From an uncultured bacterium (GTDB taxonomy: Bacteria; Actinomycetota; Coriobacteriia; Coriobacteriales; Coriobacteriaceae): 64,000 nucleotides of DNA. The stretch spans positions 62,001 through 126,000 of the forward strand of contig CAJMOF010000001.1 of the NCBI GenBank assembly GCA_905215065.1. The letters run 5' to 3'. Below are positions 16,662 through 24,432 of this stretch, piece after piece. A model generated the notes under the pieces. It searched no databases, was not told where the DNA came from, and was given only the letters and a program-made list of their open reading frames with translations. The position numbers were made by a program, and so were the translations under genes. Every line of letters begins with the position of its first letter. Position 1 is the first letter of the stretch.

Positions 16662-17489
16662 TTACCGAGCCGCCAAGATAGCGTCGATGAGCGTCAGTAC
16701 GCCCCCGTCGTTGTTACTCGGAATGCGCCACTTGGCATGCGCGTTCATGTGCTCCTCGGCATTGTCCACGATAAAGCTATGCCCGACGCGCTCGAGCATG
16801 GGAATATCGTTGTAGGTGTCGCCCACGGCGGCGGCGTCGGCGATATCGATGCCCAGGTGGTCGCACAGGTGCGCGACGCCCGACCCCTTGTCGACGCCCA
16901 GGTTCATAAAGTCGATCCACTCGCGGCCAGCATTAGTGACATAGAGTCGGTCCGAGAATGCCGGGCTGTAGTCCTCGCGAAACGCTGGCTCGGCATCGTA
17001 GGCGGGGAAGAAGATCGAAATCTTGTTAGACTCGATGTCAATGCCCTCAAAGCTATCGACGTAGTTGATTGTGTTGTAGTAGACGCTGATCTCGTCGTGG
17101 TACTGATGGTCGCGGGCGAGCACATAGAACTCGTCGTAGCAGCACAAGACGGGAACGGCGCGCGGGTCCTCCGAGGCACGGGCGAGCACCTGCTGATACA
17201 GCGCCACATCGATAGTGCTCTTATAGATATAGTTGCCGCGGTAGATAACGCACGCGCCGTTATCGGGGCAAAAAGCGATGCGGCTCTTGATGTCCTCAAA
17301 CATCTCCTCGAGTTTGGGGGCGGGGCGTCCGCTGGCGGGGCAGAACACGATGCCAGCCTCGGCGAGCTTGTCCAGGCGCTCGTCGAGGCCCTGAGGCAGC
17401 ACGCGCTCGTCGGTCAGTAACGTCTTGTCCATATCGACAGCGAGAATCTTAATGTTGCCGATGTTGGCGTCTGATTCGTAAGTCTGCAT
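16662..17489 (-). CDS. HAD-superfamily hydrolase, Cof type
   Basis: A 275-residue phosphatase of the haloacid dehalogenase superfamily, Cof/YidA-like class with a C2 cap. The catalytic motif I is AVDMDKTLLTDE near residue 18; motif II region is VFCPASGRP; the C-terminal motifs are GVDKGSGVAHLCDHLG and AAAVGDTYNDIPML (acidic motif IV). Substrates in this class are sugar phosphates, FMN or PLP, and cannot be predicted here. ATG 17489 follows AAAGGCG. It diverges from the argG leader region. Confidence 0.9.
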   Translation of the reverse strand: MQTYESDANIGNIKILAVDMDKTLLTDERVLPQGLDERLDKLAEAGIVFCPASGRPAPKLEEMFEDIKSRIAFCPDNGACVIYRGNYIYKSTIDVALYQQVLARASEDPRAVPVLCCYDEFYVLARDHQYHDEISVYYNTINYVDSFEGIDIESNKISIFFPAYDAEPAFREDYSPAFSDRLYVTNAGREWIDFMNLGVDKGSGVAHLCDHLGIDIADAAAVGDTYNDIPMLERVGHSFIVDNAEEHMNAHAKWRIPSNNDGGVLTLIDAILAAR

Positions 17490-17576
17490 AAAACGCGCCT
17501 TTCGGTTTCCAGAATGTTTCGGGTGATTGACCCTCTACTTGATAGTCGGGCGTATTTTCGCAGGATTGGCGCATAT

Positions 17577-17660
17577 TTGCATCATCATTCACAAAGTAAT
17601 GAAAAAACTTTTCAGAAATTTGAATTTGTCGCTTGTACAGCAGGCACTTTAGCGTAATAT
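17577..17660 (+). promoter_or_regulatory. Candidate argG promoter with an ARG-box-like site
   Basis: TTGTAC (17633-17638) and TAATAT (17655-17660) are separated by 16 bp and form a plausible sigma-70 type promoter. Upstream, 17577-17592 reads TTGCATCATCATTCAC, one mismatch from the TGAAT-N4-ATTCA pattern bound by ArgR-type repressors. The 270-bp stretch before it holds nothing else I recognise. Transcription would start near 17667, leaving a leader of about 375 nt. Confidence 0.45.
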
Positions 17661-17763
17661 AGCGACCATCGAAAACGGAGACGGAAAAACAACCGCTTAC
17701 CGAGGAAAAGGTACCGTTTACGATATTAGAATTGCGCCCGGCGATAGGTGAAAGGAGAGGCAG

Positions 17764-17838
17764 ATGCAGTTCGTAAAGATTATCACTACTGCAGACAATG
17801 CCATCCGACGCCAGCGCGCAATTTCCCGACGACGATAA
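17764..17838 (+). CDS. Candidate arginine leader peptide of argG (24 residues)
   Basis: A short frame with an excellent ribosome site (AAAGGAGAGG, 6 nt from the ATG when measured from AGGAG) encodes 24 residues starting MQFVKIITTADNA. It ends IRRQRAISRRR, so six of the last ten residues are Arg and three consecutive CGA codons precede the stop. A GACGAT-AACA-ATCGTC hairpin overlaps the last Arg codons and the stop. The arrangement is that of a leader peptide for ribosome-mediated attenuation responding to charged tRNA-Arg. Its position before an arginine biosynthesis gene fits. I know of no described homologue, and translation is inferred. Confidence 0.72.
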   Translation: MQFVKIITTADNAIRRQRAISRRR

Positions 17839-17992
17839 CAATCGTCTCTGTCCGCATGGGGCTAAATGCCCCAACAGAGTCATTTTGAGGTCGTTGGGTT
17901 TTAGCACGACATTGCTGCATGTTTCTAGGGCATGCTGTGCTGCTTTTTGCTATTTAACCTGATATTGCACGGTTTTTTGACCTCGAAATGAC
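17831..17992 (+). promoter_or_regulatory. Candidate attenuator structure in the argG leader
   Basis: Hairpin 1 (17831-17836 with 17841-17846) overlaps the leader-peptide Arg codons and stop. Hairpin 2 (17846-17851 with 17874-17879, inner GGGGC 17858-17862 with GCCCC 17868-17872) shares a base with it. A weaker stem around GCATG/CATGC (about 17902-17945) runs into TTTTT and could be the terminator. Arms 17879-17892 and 17979-17992 pair over 14 bp with one G-U and enclose that stem. The exact on and off states are not resolved by eye. Confidence 0.55.
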
Positions 17993-18043
17993 TTGCAACT
18001 GACCGATGTTCTAACTAGCTACCAAGGGCGAAAGGAAACAGCC

Positions 18044-19270
18044 ATGAGCAAGGAAAAAGTCGTTCTCGCATATTCCGGTGGTCTTGATACATCTGTATGT
18101 GTCAAGTGGCTCCAGGACGAGAAGAATCTCGATGTCGTTTGCGTCTGCGGCAACGTGGGCCAGGAGGAGACCGGCTTGGATGCCAAGAAGCAGAAGGCGC
18201 TTGACCTGGGCGTTCTCGATTGCCAGGTGCTCGACCTGCGCGACGAGTTCTCCGATGAGTTCCTGACTAAGGCCATCGCCGCAAACTCCATGTACGAGAA
18301 CAAGTACCCGCTGCTCTCCGCGCTGTCTCGCCCGCTGCTCGCCAAGAAGCTTGTCGAGGTCGCTCACGAGTTTGGCGCGACCTACGTCGCCCACGGCTGC
18401 ACCGGCAAGGGTAACGACCAGGTTCGTTTTGAGGCTGCCGTCAAGGCCCTCGACCCCGAGCTTAAGGTTATCGCCCCGGTTCGCGAGTGGGATCTGAAGT
18501 GCCGTCCCGATGAGGTTGCCTATGCTCACGCCCACAACGTGCCGGTTCCCGAGGGCGCCAACGACAACCCCTACTCCATCGACGACAACCTGTGGGGTCG
18601 CGCCATTGAGTGCGGTCACCTGGAGGATCCCTGGAACGAGCCGCTCGATGACGCCTGGGTTATGACCAAGAACCCCGAGGACGCGCCCGACACCCCGACG
18701 TATACCGAGATTGAGTTTGAGGCCGGCAAGCCCGTCGCCGTCGACGGCAAGAAGATGAAGCTCTCCGAGATCGTCATCGCCCTCAACAAGATCTCTGGTG
18801 ACAACGGCTTTGGCCGTCTCGACCTGGTCGAGGATCGTCTGGTGGGCCTCAAGAGCCGTGAGTGCTATGAGGTTCCCGGCGCCCTGACGCTCATCACCGC
18901 CCACAAGGCACTTGAGGACATTTGCGTCGAGGGCGACCTGCTCAAGACCAAGATCAAGCTCGAGCAGGATTGGGCCACCGCCGTGTACAACGGCCAGTGG
19001 TACAGCCCGCTCAAGAACGCGCTCGATGCCTTTATGGCCGATACCCAGAAGTTCGTGACCGGTACCGTCCGTCTGAAGTTCTTTAAGGGCAACTGCCATG
19101 TCGTCGGTCGCAAGAGCCCGTTTAGCCTGTATGACTACGGTCTGGCTACCTACGACCGCGACACCACGTTTGACGAGAAGGCCAGCGCCGGCTTTATCGA
19201 GATCGATACGCTGTCGCTCAAGACGTGGGCAAAGGTCCAGGGTCCCAGCTCCGCTGCCGCCCAGGCCTAG
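18044..19270 (+). CDS. argG: Argininosuccinate synthase
   Basis: ArgG joins citrulline and aspartate using ATP in the penultimate step of arginine synthesis. The 408-residue protein shows the N-type ATP pyrophosphatase loop AYSGGLDTSVCVKWL, then HGCTGKGNDQVRFE and the citrulline/aspartate-binding segments YSIDDNLWGRAIECG and TLITAHKALED. ATG 18044 follows GAAAGGAAACA. It lies behind the candidate arginine attenuator and is followed, after a small frame, by argH. The rest of the arginine pathway is outside the window. Confidence 0.97.
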   Translation: MSKEKVVLAYSGGLDTSVCVKWLQDEKNLDVVCVCGNVGQEETGLDAKKQKALDLGVLDCQVLDLRDEFSDEFLTKAIAANSMYENKYPLLSALSRPLLAKKLVEVAHEFGATYVAHGCTGKGNDQVRFEAAVKALDPELKVIAPVREWDLKCRPDEVAYAHAHNVPVPEGANDNPYSIDDNLWGRAIECGHLEDPWNEPLDDAWVMTKNPEDAPDTPTYTEIEFEAGKPVAVDGKKMKLSEIVIALNKISGDNGFGRLDLVEDRLVGLKSRECYEVPGALTLITAHKALEDICVEGDLLKTKIKLEQDWATAVYNGQWYSPLKNALDAFMADTQKFVTGTVRLKFFKGNCHVVGRKSPFSLYDYGLATYDRDTTFDEKASAGFIEIDTLSLKTWAKVQGPSSAAAQA

Positions 19271-19423
19271 CGCCTCCTTCCCTTGGTATCCGCGCGGCCC
19301 ATCCGCGTGATACATAACGGGCGCACGGGGTCCCTACCTTTCGTTATGCTTGCTGACACTTCTTAACATCGGTGGCCCCTACGTTCCGCCCGCATAAATG
19401 ATGCCGCGTCTACGGCTGAGTCC

Positions 19424-19453
19424 GAGCCCCGCCGGGGTTGTCCGGCGGGGCTC
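19424..19453 (+). terminator. Hairpin terminator after argG
   Basis: A perfect 12-bp GC-rich stem (19424-19435 with 19442-19453) is followed by CTTCTAT. The T-tract is weak. Confidence 0.7.
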
Positions 19454-19503
19454 CTTCTATCAATTTGGCGGCTCTGTGCCTATATATATGAGGAGTATCC
19501 ATT

Positions 19504-19674
19504 ATGTTCAACGCTATCGCGCATGCCTTGCTTGCCCTCGCGCCCGAGTTCGATGCTGCAAAGGTCGAGGATGTTCCTATGAGCCTGAAGGCCTGGATCG
19601 ATGGTTCGCAAGGCAACATCCGGAGGGAGACGTTGGGCACCAAGTGCCTCGTGCGTCACTTCTTTGCATATTAG
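19504..19674 (+). CDS. Small hypothetical protein (56 residues) between argG and argH
   Basis: An ATG with GAGGAG 8-9 nt upstream opens a 56-codon frame, MFNAIAHALLALAPEFDAAK at the start and CLVRHFFAY at the end. The N-terminal half is an amphipathic, mildly hydrophobic helix. I do not recognise the family. It lies 118 bp before argH on the same strand and after the argG terminator, so it could be co-transcribed with argH. The remaining sequence on both sides (19271-19503 and 19675-19792) shows only the terminator and a small TCGCT/AGCGA hairpin. Whether it is translated is inferred from the ribosome site. Confidence 0.5.
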   Translation: MFNAIAHALLALAPEFDAAKVEDVPMSLKAWIDGSQGNIRRETLGTKCLVRHFFAY

Positions 19675-19792
19675 CTACATGGCCCCGTGCACGGTGGGGA
19701 ATGTGTAAAACTTGCGGTTGAAAAATCGCTTTAGCGACATGGCTCATTGCTTTGGGCGCTTGTTTTGGTATTTGGAGAAAGGGGACGGTTCC

Positions 19793-21223
19793 ATGGCTCT
19801 TTGGGGCGGTCGTTTTGAGGCGGGAGTGGCCGAGGTCACGCAGGAGTTTGGCGCGTCGCTGCCGGTTGACAAACATCTCTATAAGCAGGATATCGCCGGT
19901 TCTAAGGCGCATGCCAAGATGCTGGCGGCCCAAGGCATCATCAGTGCCGAGGACGAGCAGGCGATTGCCGAGGGCCTGACCGGAATCGAACAGGATATCG
20001 ATGTCGGCAACTTCACCTTCGATATCAACGATGAGGACATTCATATGTCCATCGAGAGCGAGCTGACGCGTCGCATCGGCGAGGCCGGTAAGCGCTTGCA
20101 TACCGGACGTTCGCGCAACGACCAGGTGGCGACCGACACACGCCTGGGCGTCAAGGCGCTGGCCAAGGAGCTCATGGAGGCCAATCTTGAGCTGCGCCAT
20201 GTGCTGGTGGATGCGGCTAAGAAGTACGACAAGGTGATTCTGCCGGGCTACACGCACATGCAGCATGCTCAGCCCGTACTGCTGTCGCATCATCTGCTGG
20301 CGTATTCCTGGATGTTCGCGCGCGACTTTACGCGCCTGAAGGCCGCCTTTGATGCCGCCGACAACTGCCCGCTGGGTGCTGCCGCGCTTGCCGGCACGAG
20401 CTATCCGCTCGATCGCCAGATGACGGCTGCCGAACTTGGCTTTGCGGGTGTGATCCCTAATTCGCTCGACGCTGTTTCCGATCGCGATTTCCTGCTCGAT
20501 CTGCATTACGCCGGCTCCGTTATGGCTATGCACCTGTCGCGTCTTTCCGAGGAGATCGTGCTGTGGTCGAGCTCCGAATTTGGCTTCATCACGCTTTCCG
20601 ACTCCTACTCCACCGGCTCGTCCATCATGCCGCAGAAGAAGAACCCCGACTTTGCCGAGCTTATCCGCGGCAAGAGCGGCCGAGTCTATGGCAACCTGGT
20701 GCAGCTGCTCGTGACCATGAAGGGCTTGCCGCTCGCTTATAACAAGGACTTGCAGGAGGACAAGGAGGGCGCGCTCGATACCGCCCATACGCTCATGCAG
20801 TGCCTGTCTGTTATGGCCGGTATGATTTCGACCTGGACCGTTAACGAGGATGCCATGGCGCGCGAGTGCGGCGTGGGGCACCTTGCCGCCACCGATGCTG
20901 CCGATTACCTGGCCAAGCGTGGTCTGCCGTTCCGCGAGGCGCATGCCGTGGTGGGCCATCTGGTCCTGATGTGCGAGAAGCGTGGCTGCAATCTTGAGGA
21001 CCTGCCGTTTGAGGTGTTCCAGGAGGCAAGCCCGCTCTTTGAGCGCGATATTACCGAGGCGCTCGACATCCCCTCAATTGTCGCCGCGCGTACGACCGAG
21101 GGCGGTACCGCCCCTGCCGCCGTCGCCGTGCAGCTTGAGCGCGCCGAGGCACAGCTCGTGGCCGACGAGGGCGTGTTTGGATCGCTGACCAAGGTCGTCG
21201 AGATGGGCCACGGAGCTAATTAG
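19793..21223 (+). CDS. argH: Argininosuccinate lyase
   Basis: ArgH splits argininosuccinate into arginine and fumarate, the last step of the pathway. The 476-residue protein begins MALWGGRFEAGVAE as the family does, has HTGRSRNDQVATDTRLG and LPGYTHMQHAQPV mid-protein, and the fumarase/aspartase-superfamily signature GSSIMPQKKNPD near residue 280 containing the catalytic Ser loop. ATG 19793 follows GAAAGGGGACGG. It is the natural partner of argG 500 bp upstream, although a hairpin and a small frame separate them, so they may have separate promoters. Confidence 0.97.
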   Translation: MALWGGRFEAGVAEVTQEFGASLPVDKHLYKQDIAGSKAHAKMLAAQGIISAEDEQAIAEGLTGIEQDIDVGNFTFDINDEDIHMSIESELTRRIGEAGKRLHTGRSRNDQVATDTRLGVKALAKELMEANLELRHVLVDAAKKYDKVILPGYTHMQHAQPVLLSHHLLAYSWMFARDFTRLKAAFDAADNCPLGAAALAGTSYPLDRQMTAAELGFAGVIPNSLDAVSDRDFLLDLHYAGSVMAMHLSRLSEEIVLWSSSEFGFITLSDSYSTGSSIMPQKKNPDFAELIRGKSGRVYGNLVQLLVTMKGLPLAYNKDLQEDKEGALDTAHTLMQCLSVMAGMISTWTVNEDAMARECGVGHLAATDAADYLAKRGLPFREAHAVVGHLVLMCEKRGCNLEDLPFEVFQEASPLFERDITEALDIPSIVAARTTEGGTAPAAVAVQLERAEAQLVADEGVFGSLTKVVEMGHGAN

Positions 21224-21269
21224 CTTATTGGATGCGTCTGTCTGGTGTGTTCATCATATTTTGCCTTTA

Positions 21270-21299
21270 CGGGTGCCCGCTACGGTGGGCACCCGTTTT
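21270..21299 (+). terminator. Terminator after argH
   Basis: A 9-bp GC stem (21270-21278 with 21287-21295) is followed by TTTTG. Confidence 0.88.
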
Positions 21300-21508
21300 G
21301 TTATAGAGAAGGAAGGAGCTTGTCGAGAACTTCTGTAGGACATTTGCGCAGGTTGTGAAGGGGGTGCGTTCACGGGCGACAATCGACCGCCCGTTCTGTT
21401 CGTTGCAGTTGAAAGTGGGACGGATGGTACTCTAGTCGGGCTTCGAAACAGAAGTGACACATATGGAGCGCTTTAATAAATAATAACGCTTCAATAAACG
21501 GCTTTTTG

Positions 21509-21537
21509 TTTAACTGCAGCTAGAACTCTGTTACGAT
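21509..21537 (+). promoter_or_regulatory. Candidate ndk promoter
   Basis: TTTAAC (21509-21514), a 17-bp spacer and TACGAT (21532-21537) precede ndk. The rest of the stretch 21300-21508 is AT-richer than the surroundings and holds no gene that I can support. Confidence 0.5.
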
Positions 21538-21600
21538 GCAGTCCAGGCGGGTGCCGGAATGGGACTTGGGCACGCGCGAACCTACTTGAAAGGCTACCTT

Positions 21601-22005
21601 ATGGCTATCGAGAAGACCTTCATCATGATTAAGCCCGACGCCGTGCGCGATCGCAAGATCGGCGAGATCGTTGCTCGCATTGAGCGCAGCGGCCTTGTTA
21701 TCGAGCGCATGGAGATGACCACGCTCGAGCGCGCTACCGTCGAGGAGCACTACGCCCATCTGGCCGACAAGCCCTTCTTTGGCGGTCTCTGCGACTTTAT
21801 GACGAGCGGTCCGGTCGTCAAGATGGTCGTTTCCGGCCTCTCCGCTGTCTCCAAGATGCGCACCCTTATGGGCGCCACCAACCCGCTTGATGCTGCCCCC
21901 GGCACCATTCGAGGCGACTTTGCTGTCGATGTCAACGCCAACGTGATCCACGGCTCCGACTGCCTGGAGAACGCCGAGATCGAGATCAAGCGCTTTTTTG
22001 GCTAA
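21601..22005 (+). CDS. ndk: Nucleoside-diphosphate kinase
   Basis: Ndk moves the gamma-phosphate of ATP to other nucleoside diphosphates through a phospho-histidine. The 134-residue protein starts MAIEKTFIMIKPDAVRDRKI, has KPFFGGLCDFMTSGPVV and GATNPLDAAPGTIRGDF, and ends with the catalytic segment NVIHGSDCLENAEIEIKRFF, where the His is the phosphorylated residue. ATG 21601 is preceded by GAAAGG. It is monocistronic with its own promoter and terminator. Confidence 0.97.
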   Translation: MAIEKTFIMIKPDAVRDRKIGEIVARIERSGLVIERMEMTTLERATVEEHYAHLADKPFFGGLCDFMTSGPVVKMVVSGLSAVSKMRTLMGATNPLDAAPGTIRGDFAVDVNANVIHGSDCLENAEIEIKRFFG

Positions 22006-22043
22006 ACCAGCTTTGACTCCTTAAAGCTGTTAGCGTGTGGCTT

Positions 22044-22079
22044 GGGCGCCGCGGAACTTCATCCGCGGCGCCCTTTTTA
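22044..22079 (+). terminator. Terminator after ndk
   Basis: A perfect 11-bp stem (22044-22054 with 22063-22073) with an 8-nt loop, followed by TTTTTAT. Confidence 0.95.
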
Positions 22080-22120
22080 TTCCAGTAGACTTTTGGTAAA
22101 CCCCCACAAATCTACTAAAG

Positions 22121-22155
22121 AGCCCCCGTCCGGATGTTTCTTCCGGGCGGGGGCT
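22121..22155 (-). terminator. Terminator of rpiB
   Basis: Arms 22121-22133 and 22143-22155 form a 12-bp GC stem with one mismatch, 3' of rpiB on the minus strand, followed by CTTTAG. Confidence 0.75.
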
Positions 22156-22185
22156 GGCGTTAGCGTCGTATGGCTTTGTGAATCT

Positions 22186-22653
22186 TTAGGCCTCGTCGAC
22201 GATCTTAAGGCCGCGCGTGTGGTCGATCTCGTTGAGGAGGTTAACGCGACGCTCGTGACGGCCGCCCTCAAACTCGGCGTCGAGCCACTCGTCGACGATC
22301 ATCTTGGCGAGCTCGGAGCCCACGACGCGGGCGCCAAAGGCGAGCACGTTGGTGTTGTTGTGCATGCGCGAGAGCTTGGCGCTGAAGGGCTCGGAGCACA
22401 CGACGGCACGAACGCCCTCGACCTTGTTGGCGGCCAGGCTGATTCCGACGCCGGTGCCGCAGATCAGGATGCCCAGGTCGACGTCGCCGTTGGCAACTGC
22501 CTTGCCCACCTTGTAGCCGGCGATGGGGTAATCAAAGCTCTCGGAGGTGTCGGTGCCAAAGTTCACGACCTCGCATCCGCGCTCCTTCAGGTGCTCGGAA
22601 ATGATGTTCTTGAGCTCGACGGCGGCGTGGTCGTTACCGATACCAATCTTCAT
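22186..22653 (-). CDS. rpiB: Ribose-5-phosphate isomerase B
   Basis: RpiB interconverts ribose 5-phosphate and ribulose 5-phosphate. The 155-residue protein has the LacAB/RpiB fold: MKIGIGNDHAAVELKN at the start, FDYPIAGYKVGKAV, the catalytic-Cys loop DLGILICGTGVGISLAANK, and CSEPFSAKLSRMHNNTNVLA with the conserved Asn-Asn. The start at 22653 is used because it matches the family N-terminus; the longer frame to 22740 has no similarity. It is a single gene facing ndk. The 270 bp upstream contain no further gene. Confidence 0.95.
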   Translation of the reverse strand: MKIGIGNDHAAVELKNIISEHLKERGCEVVNFGTDTSESFDYPIAGYKVGKAVANGDVDLGILICGTGVGISLAANKVEGVRAVVCSEPFSAKLSRMHNNTNVLAFGARVVGSELAKMIVDEWLDAEFEGGRHERRVNLLNEIDHTRGLKIVDEA

Positions 22654-22923
22654 GAGTGGTTCCTCTCTGGTCCGTGCGGCGGAATTGCTAAAGGTTTTAC
22701 CGCGTTCGACTGCATGATAGCGCGACTTTTGCGTAAACACTCGGGCGTTTTTTGGTCAAACGCTTTAGCATGCAACAAGACCGGCTTCTCATGAATAATT
22801 CCGCCAATTTGTGCTCGAGCGCCGTCCGCCGGAACCATGGTTGCGGTTTTTGATGCATTGTTATCAAATAAAAGAACTAACTATTTTTGAGAGCCCAGCC
22901 CGTTATATAAGTAGGAGATACCT

Positions 22924-24243
22924 ATGTCTGCCGATTCCCTTCGTGATACCGCGTTTTGCGATGTTTTGAACCGCGAGCTTGTCTGTGCGCTCGGCTGCAC
23001 CGAGCCCATTGCCGTTGCCTATGCAGCGGCGCTGGCGAGCCAGACGCTCGGTTGCGAACCCGATCATATGGACGTTGCCTGCTCGGGCAACATCATCAAG
23101 AACGTCAAGAGCGTGACCGTGCCCAACTCGGGCGGAATGCATGGCATCGAAGCCGCGGCTGTGCTGGGTGCCGTGGGCGGAGACGCTAAGAGCGCGCTCG
23201 AGGTGCTCGAGAGCGTTGACGATGAAGACCGTGCTCGCGTGGCCGAGCTCCTCGCCGACGCCGGCTACTGCGATGTGTCGCTTGTCGAGGGTGTGCCCAA
23301 CCTCTACATCAAGGTGACTGCCACGGCCGGAGGCCATACCGCGGTCGTCGAGATTACCGACCACCACACCAACGTCACATGCCATACGCTCGACGGTATC
23401 CCGGTATGCGGTAAGTCGGCGGGGGAGTGTGCCGCCTGCGCGGAGCGCGTGGTGGCCGAGCGCGCGGCGGATAACGCCGACACCCCTATGAGCATTGAGT
23501 CTATCATCGACTTTATCGAGGACGGTGACATTGAGGACGCCCGCGCTGCCGTTGAGCGTCAGATTGAGCTGAACGGTGCGATCAGTGCCGAGGGCCTGGC
23601 GCACGCTTGGGGCGCCGAGGTGGGCCGTACGCTGCTGGGTGCACGTGCCGATGACGTCGCCTGCCGTGCCCGCGCCCGTGCAGCCGCCGGGTCCGACGCC
23701 CGCATGAACGGCTGCGCGCTGCCGGTCGCCATTGTGTGCGGCTCGGGCAATCAGGGCATTACCTGCGCGCTGCCCGTTATGGAGTATGCCGAGTATCTGC
23801 GCTGCGACCACGATCGCCTGGTGCGCGCCGTGATGCTGTCCGATCTTATCGCTGTGCATATCAAGAGCTATATTGGTGCGCTCTCGGCGTTTTGCGGTGC
23901 TATTTGTGCCGCGTGCGGCGCCGGCGCTGCGATTACCTGGCTGTGCGGTGGTACGCGCGAGCAGATTGGCGCGACGGTCTCGAACACGCTCGGCAACGTT
24001 GGCGGCATCGTGTGCGATGGCGCCAAGGCAAGCTGTGCCGCCAAGATTTCCGCTGCCGTCGATGCGGCGATTTTGGGCCACGATATGGCCATGCAGGGCC
24101 GTGGCTTCCGTGCCGGCGAGGGCCTGATCCAGGATACCGTCGAGCAGACAATCGCCAGCATGGGCTACGTGGGCCGTGTGGGCATGAAGGACACCGACGT
24201 CGAAATCCTCAACATCATGATCGGCAAAACACGGGTTTGCTAG
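22924..24243 (+). CDS. cyuA: UPF0597 / L-cysteine desulfidase-like protein
   Basis: A 439-residue member of the UPF0597 (YhaM, CyuA) family, which contains iron-sulfur L-cysteine desulfidases that release sulfide, ammonia and pyruvate and is related to the iron-sulfur serine dehydratases. Diagnostic segments are CALGCTEPIAVAYAAALAS near the start, CSGNIIKNVKSVTVPNSGG, CGSGNQGITCALPVM, SYIGALSAFCGAICAACGAG and GMKDTDVEILNIM at the end. Several Cys in these segments match the cluster ligands of relatives. ATG 22924 follows GTAGGAGA. It is monocistronic. Serine-dehydratase-like activity is a possible alternative. Confidence 0.85.
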   Translation: MSADSLRDTAFCDVLNRELVCALGCTEPIAVAYAAALASQTLGCEPDHMDVACSGNIIKNVKSVTVPNSGGMHGIEAAAVLGAVGGDAKSALEVLESVDDEDRARVAELLADAGYCDVSLVEGVPNLYIKVTATAGGHTAVVEITDHHTNVTCHTLDGIPVCGKSAGECAACAERVVAERAADNADTPMSIESIIDFIEDGDIEDARAAVERQIELNGAISAEGLAHAWGAEVGRTLLGARADDVACRARARAAAGSDARMNGCALPVAIVCGSGNQGITCALPVMEYAEYLRCDHDRLVRAVMLSDLIAVHIKSYIGALSAFCGAICAACGAGAAITWLCGGTREQIGATVSNTLGNVGGIVCDGAKASCAAKISAAVDAAILGHDMAMQGRGFRAGEGLIQDTVEQTIASMGYVGRVGMKDTDVEILNIMIGKTRVC

Positions 24244-24274
24244 CTACGCGGTTTTACCAAACCGCGTAGCTAGC
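24239..24274 (+). terminator. Terminator overlapping the end of the cysteine desulfidase gene
   Basis: A perfect 16-bp stem (24239-24254 with 24259-24274) that includes the TAG stop codon. There is no T-run. Confidence 0.75.
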
Positions 24275-24284
24275 CGACGCTGCA

Positions 24285-24380
24285 AACGCCCCTAAGCGGC
24301 AATCTGCCTTTCAATCGTCGGGCATGGCCAGAAGGCCTATGCCCTCCTCTTTCAAGGCACATTGCTCGCTTAGGGGCGTT
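24285..24380. repeat. Structured intergenic element with conserved head (copy 1)
   Basis: The outer stem is 14 bp and perfect (24285-24298 with 24367-24380). It continues as GCAAT/ATTGC and TGCCTT/AAGGCA across a bulge and a C-C mismatch. The head is TCAATCGTC, then a hairpin (GGGCAT-GGCC-AGAA-GGCC-T-ATGCCC, 24320-24344), then TCCTCTTTC. It sits between convergent genes and could terminate both. The head recurs at 27402-27444. Confidence 0.8.
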
Positions 24381-24432
24381 TTCGCTGACTTATGCTCAAC
24401 CTGCGTCGTTATTTTCTTTTAGGCTTGGGGCC

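Noticed and set aside
17665..18043. T-box riboswitch for argG
   Set aside because: No AGGGTGGNACCGCG-type antiterminator bulge; the Arg-rich small frame explains the leader better.
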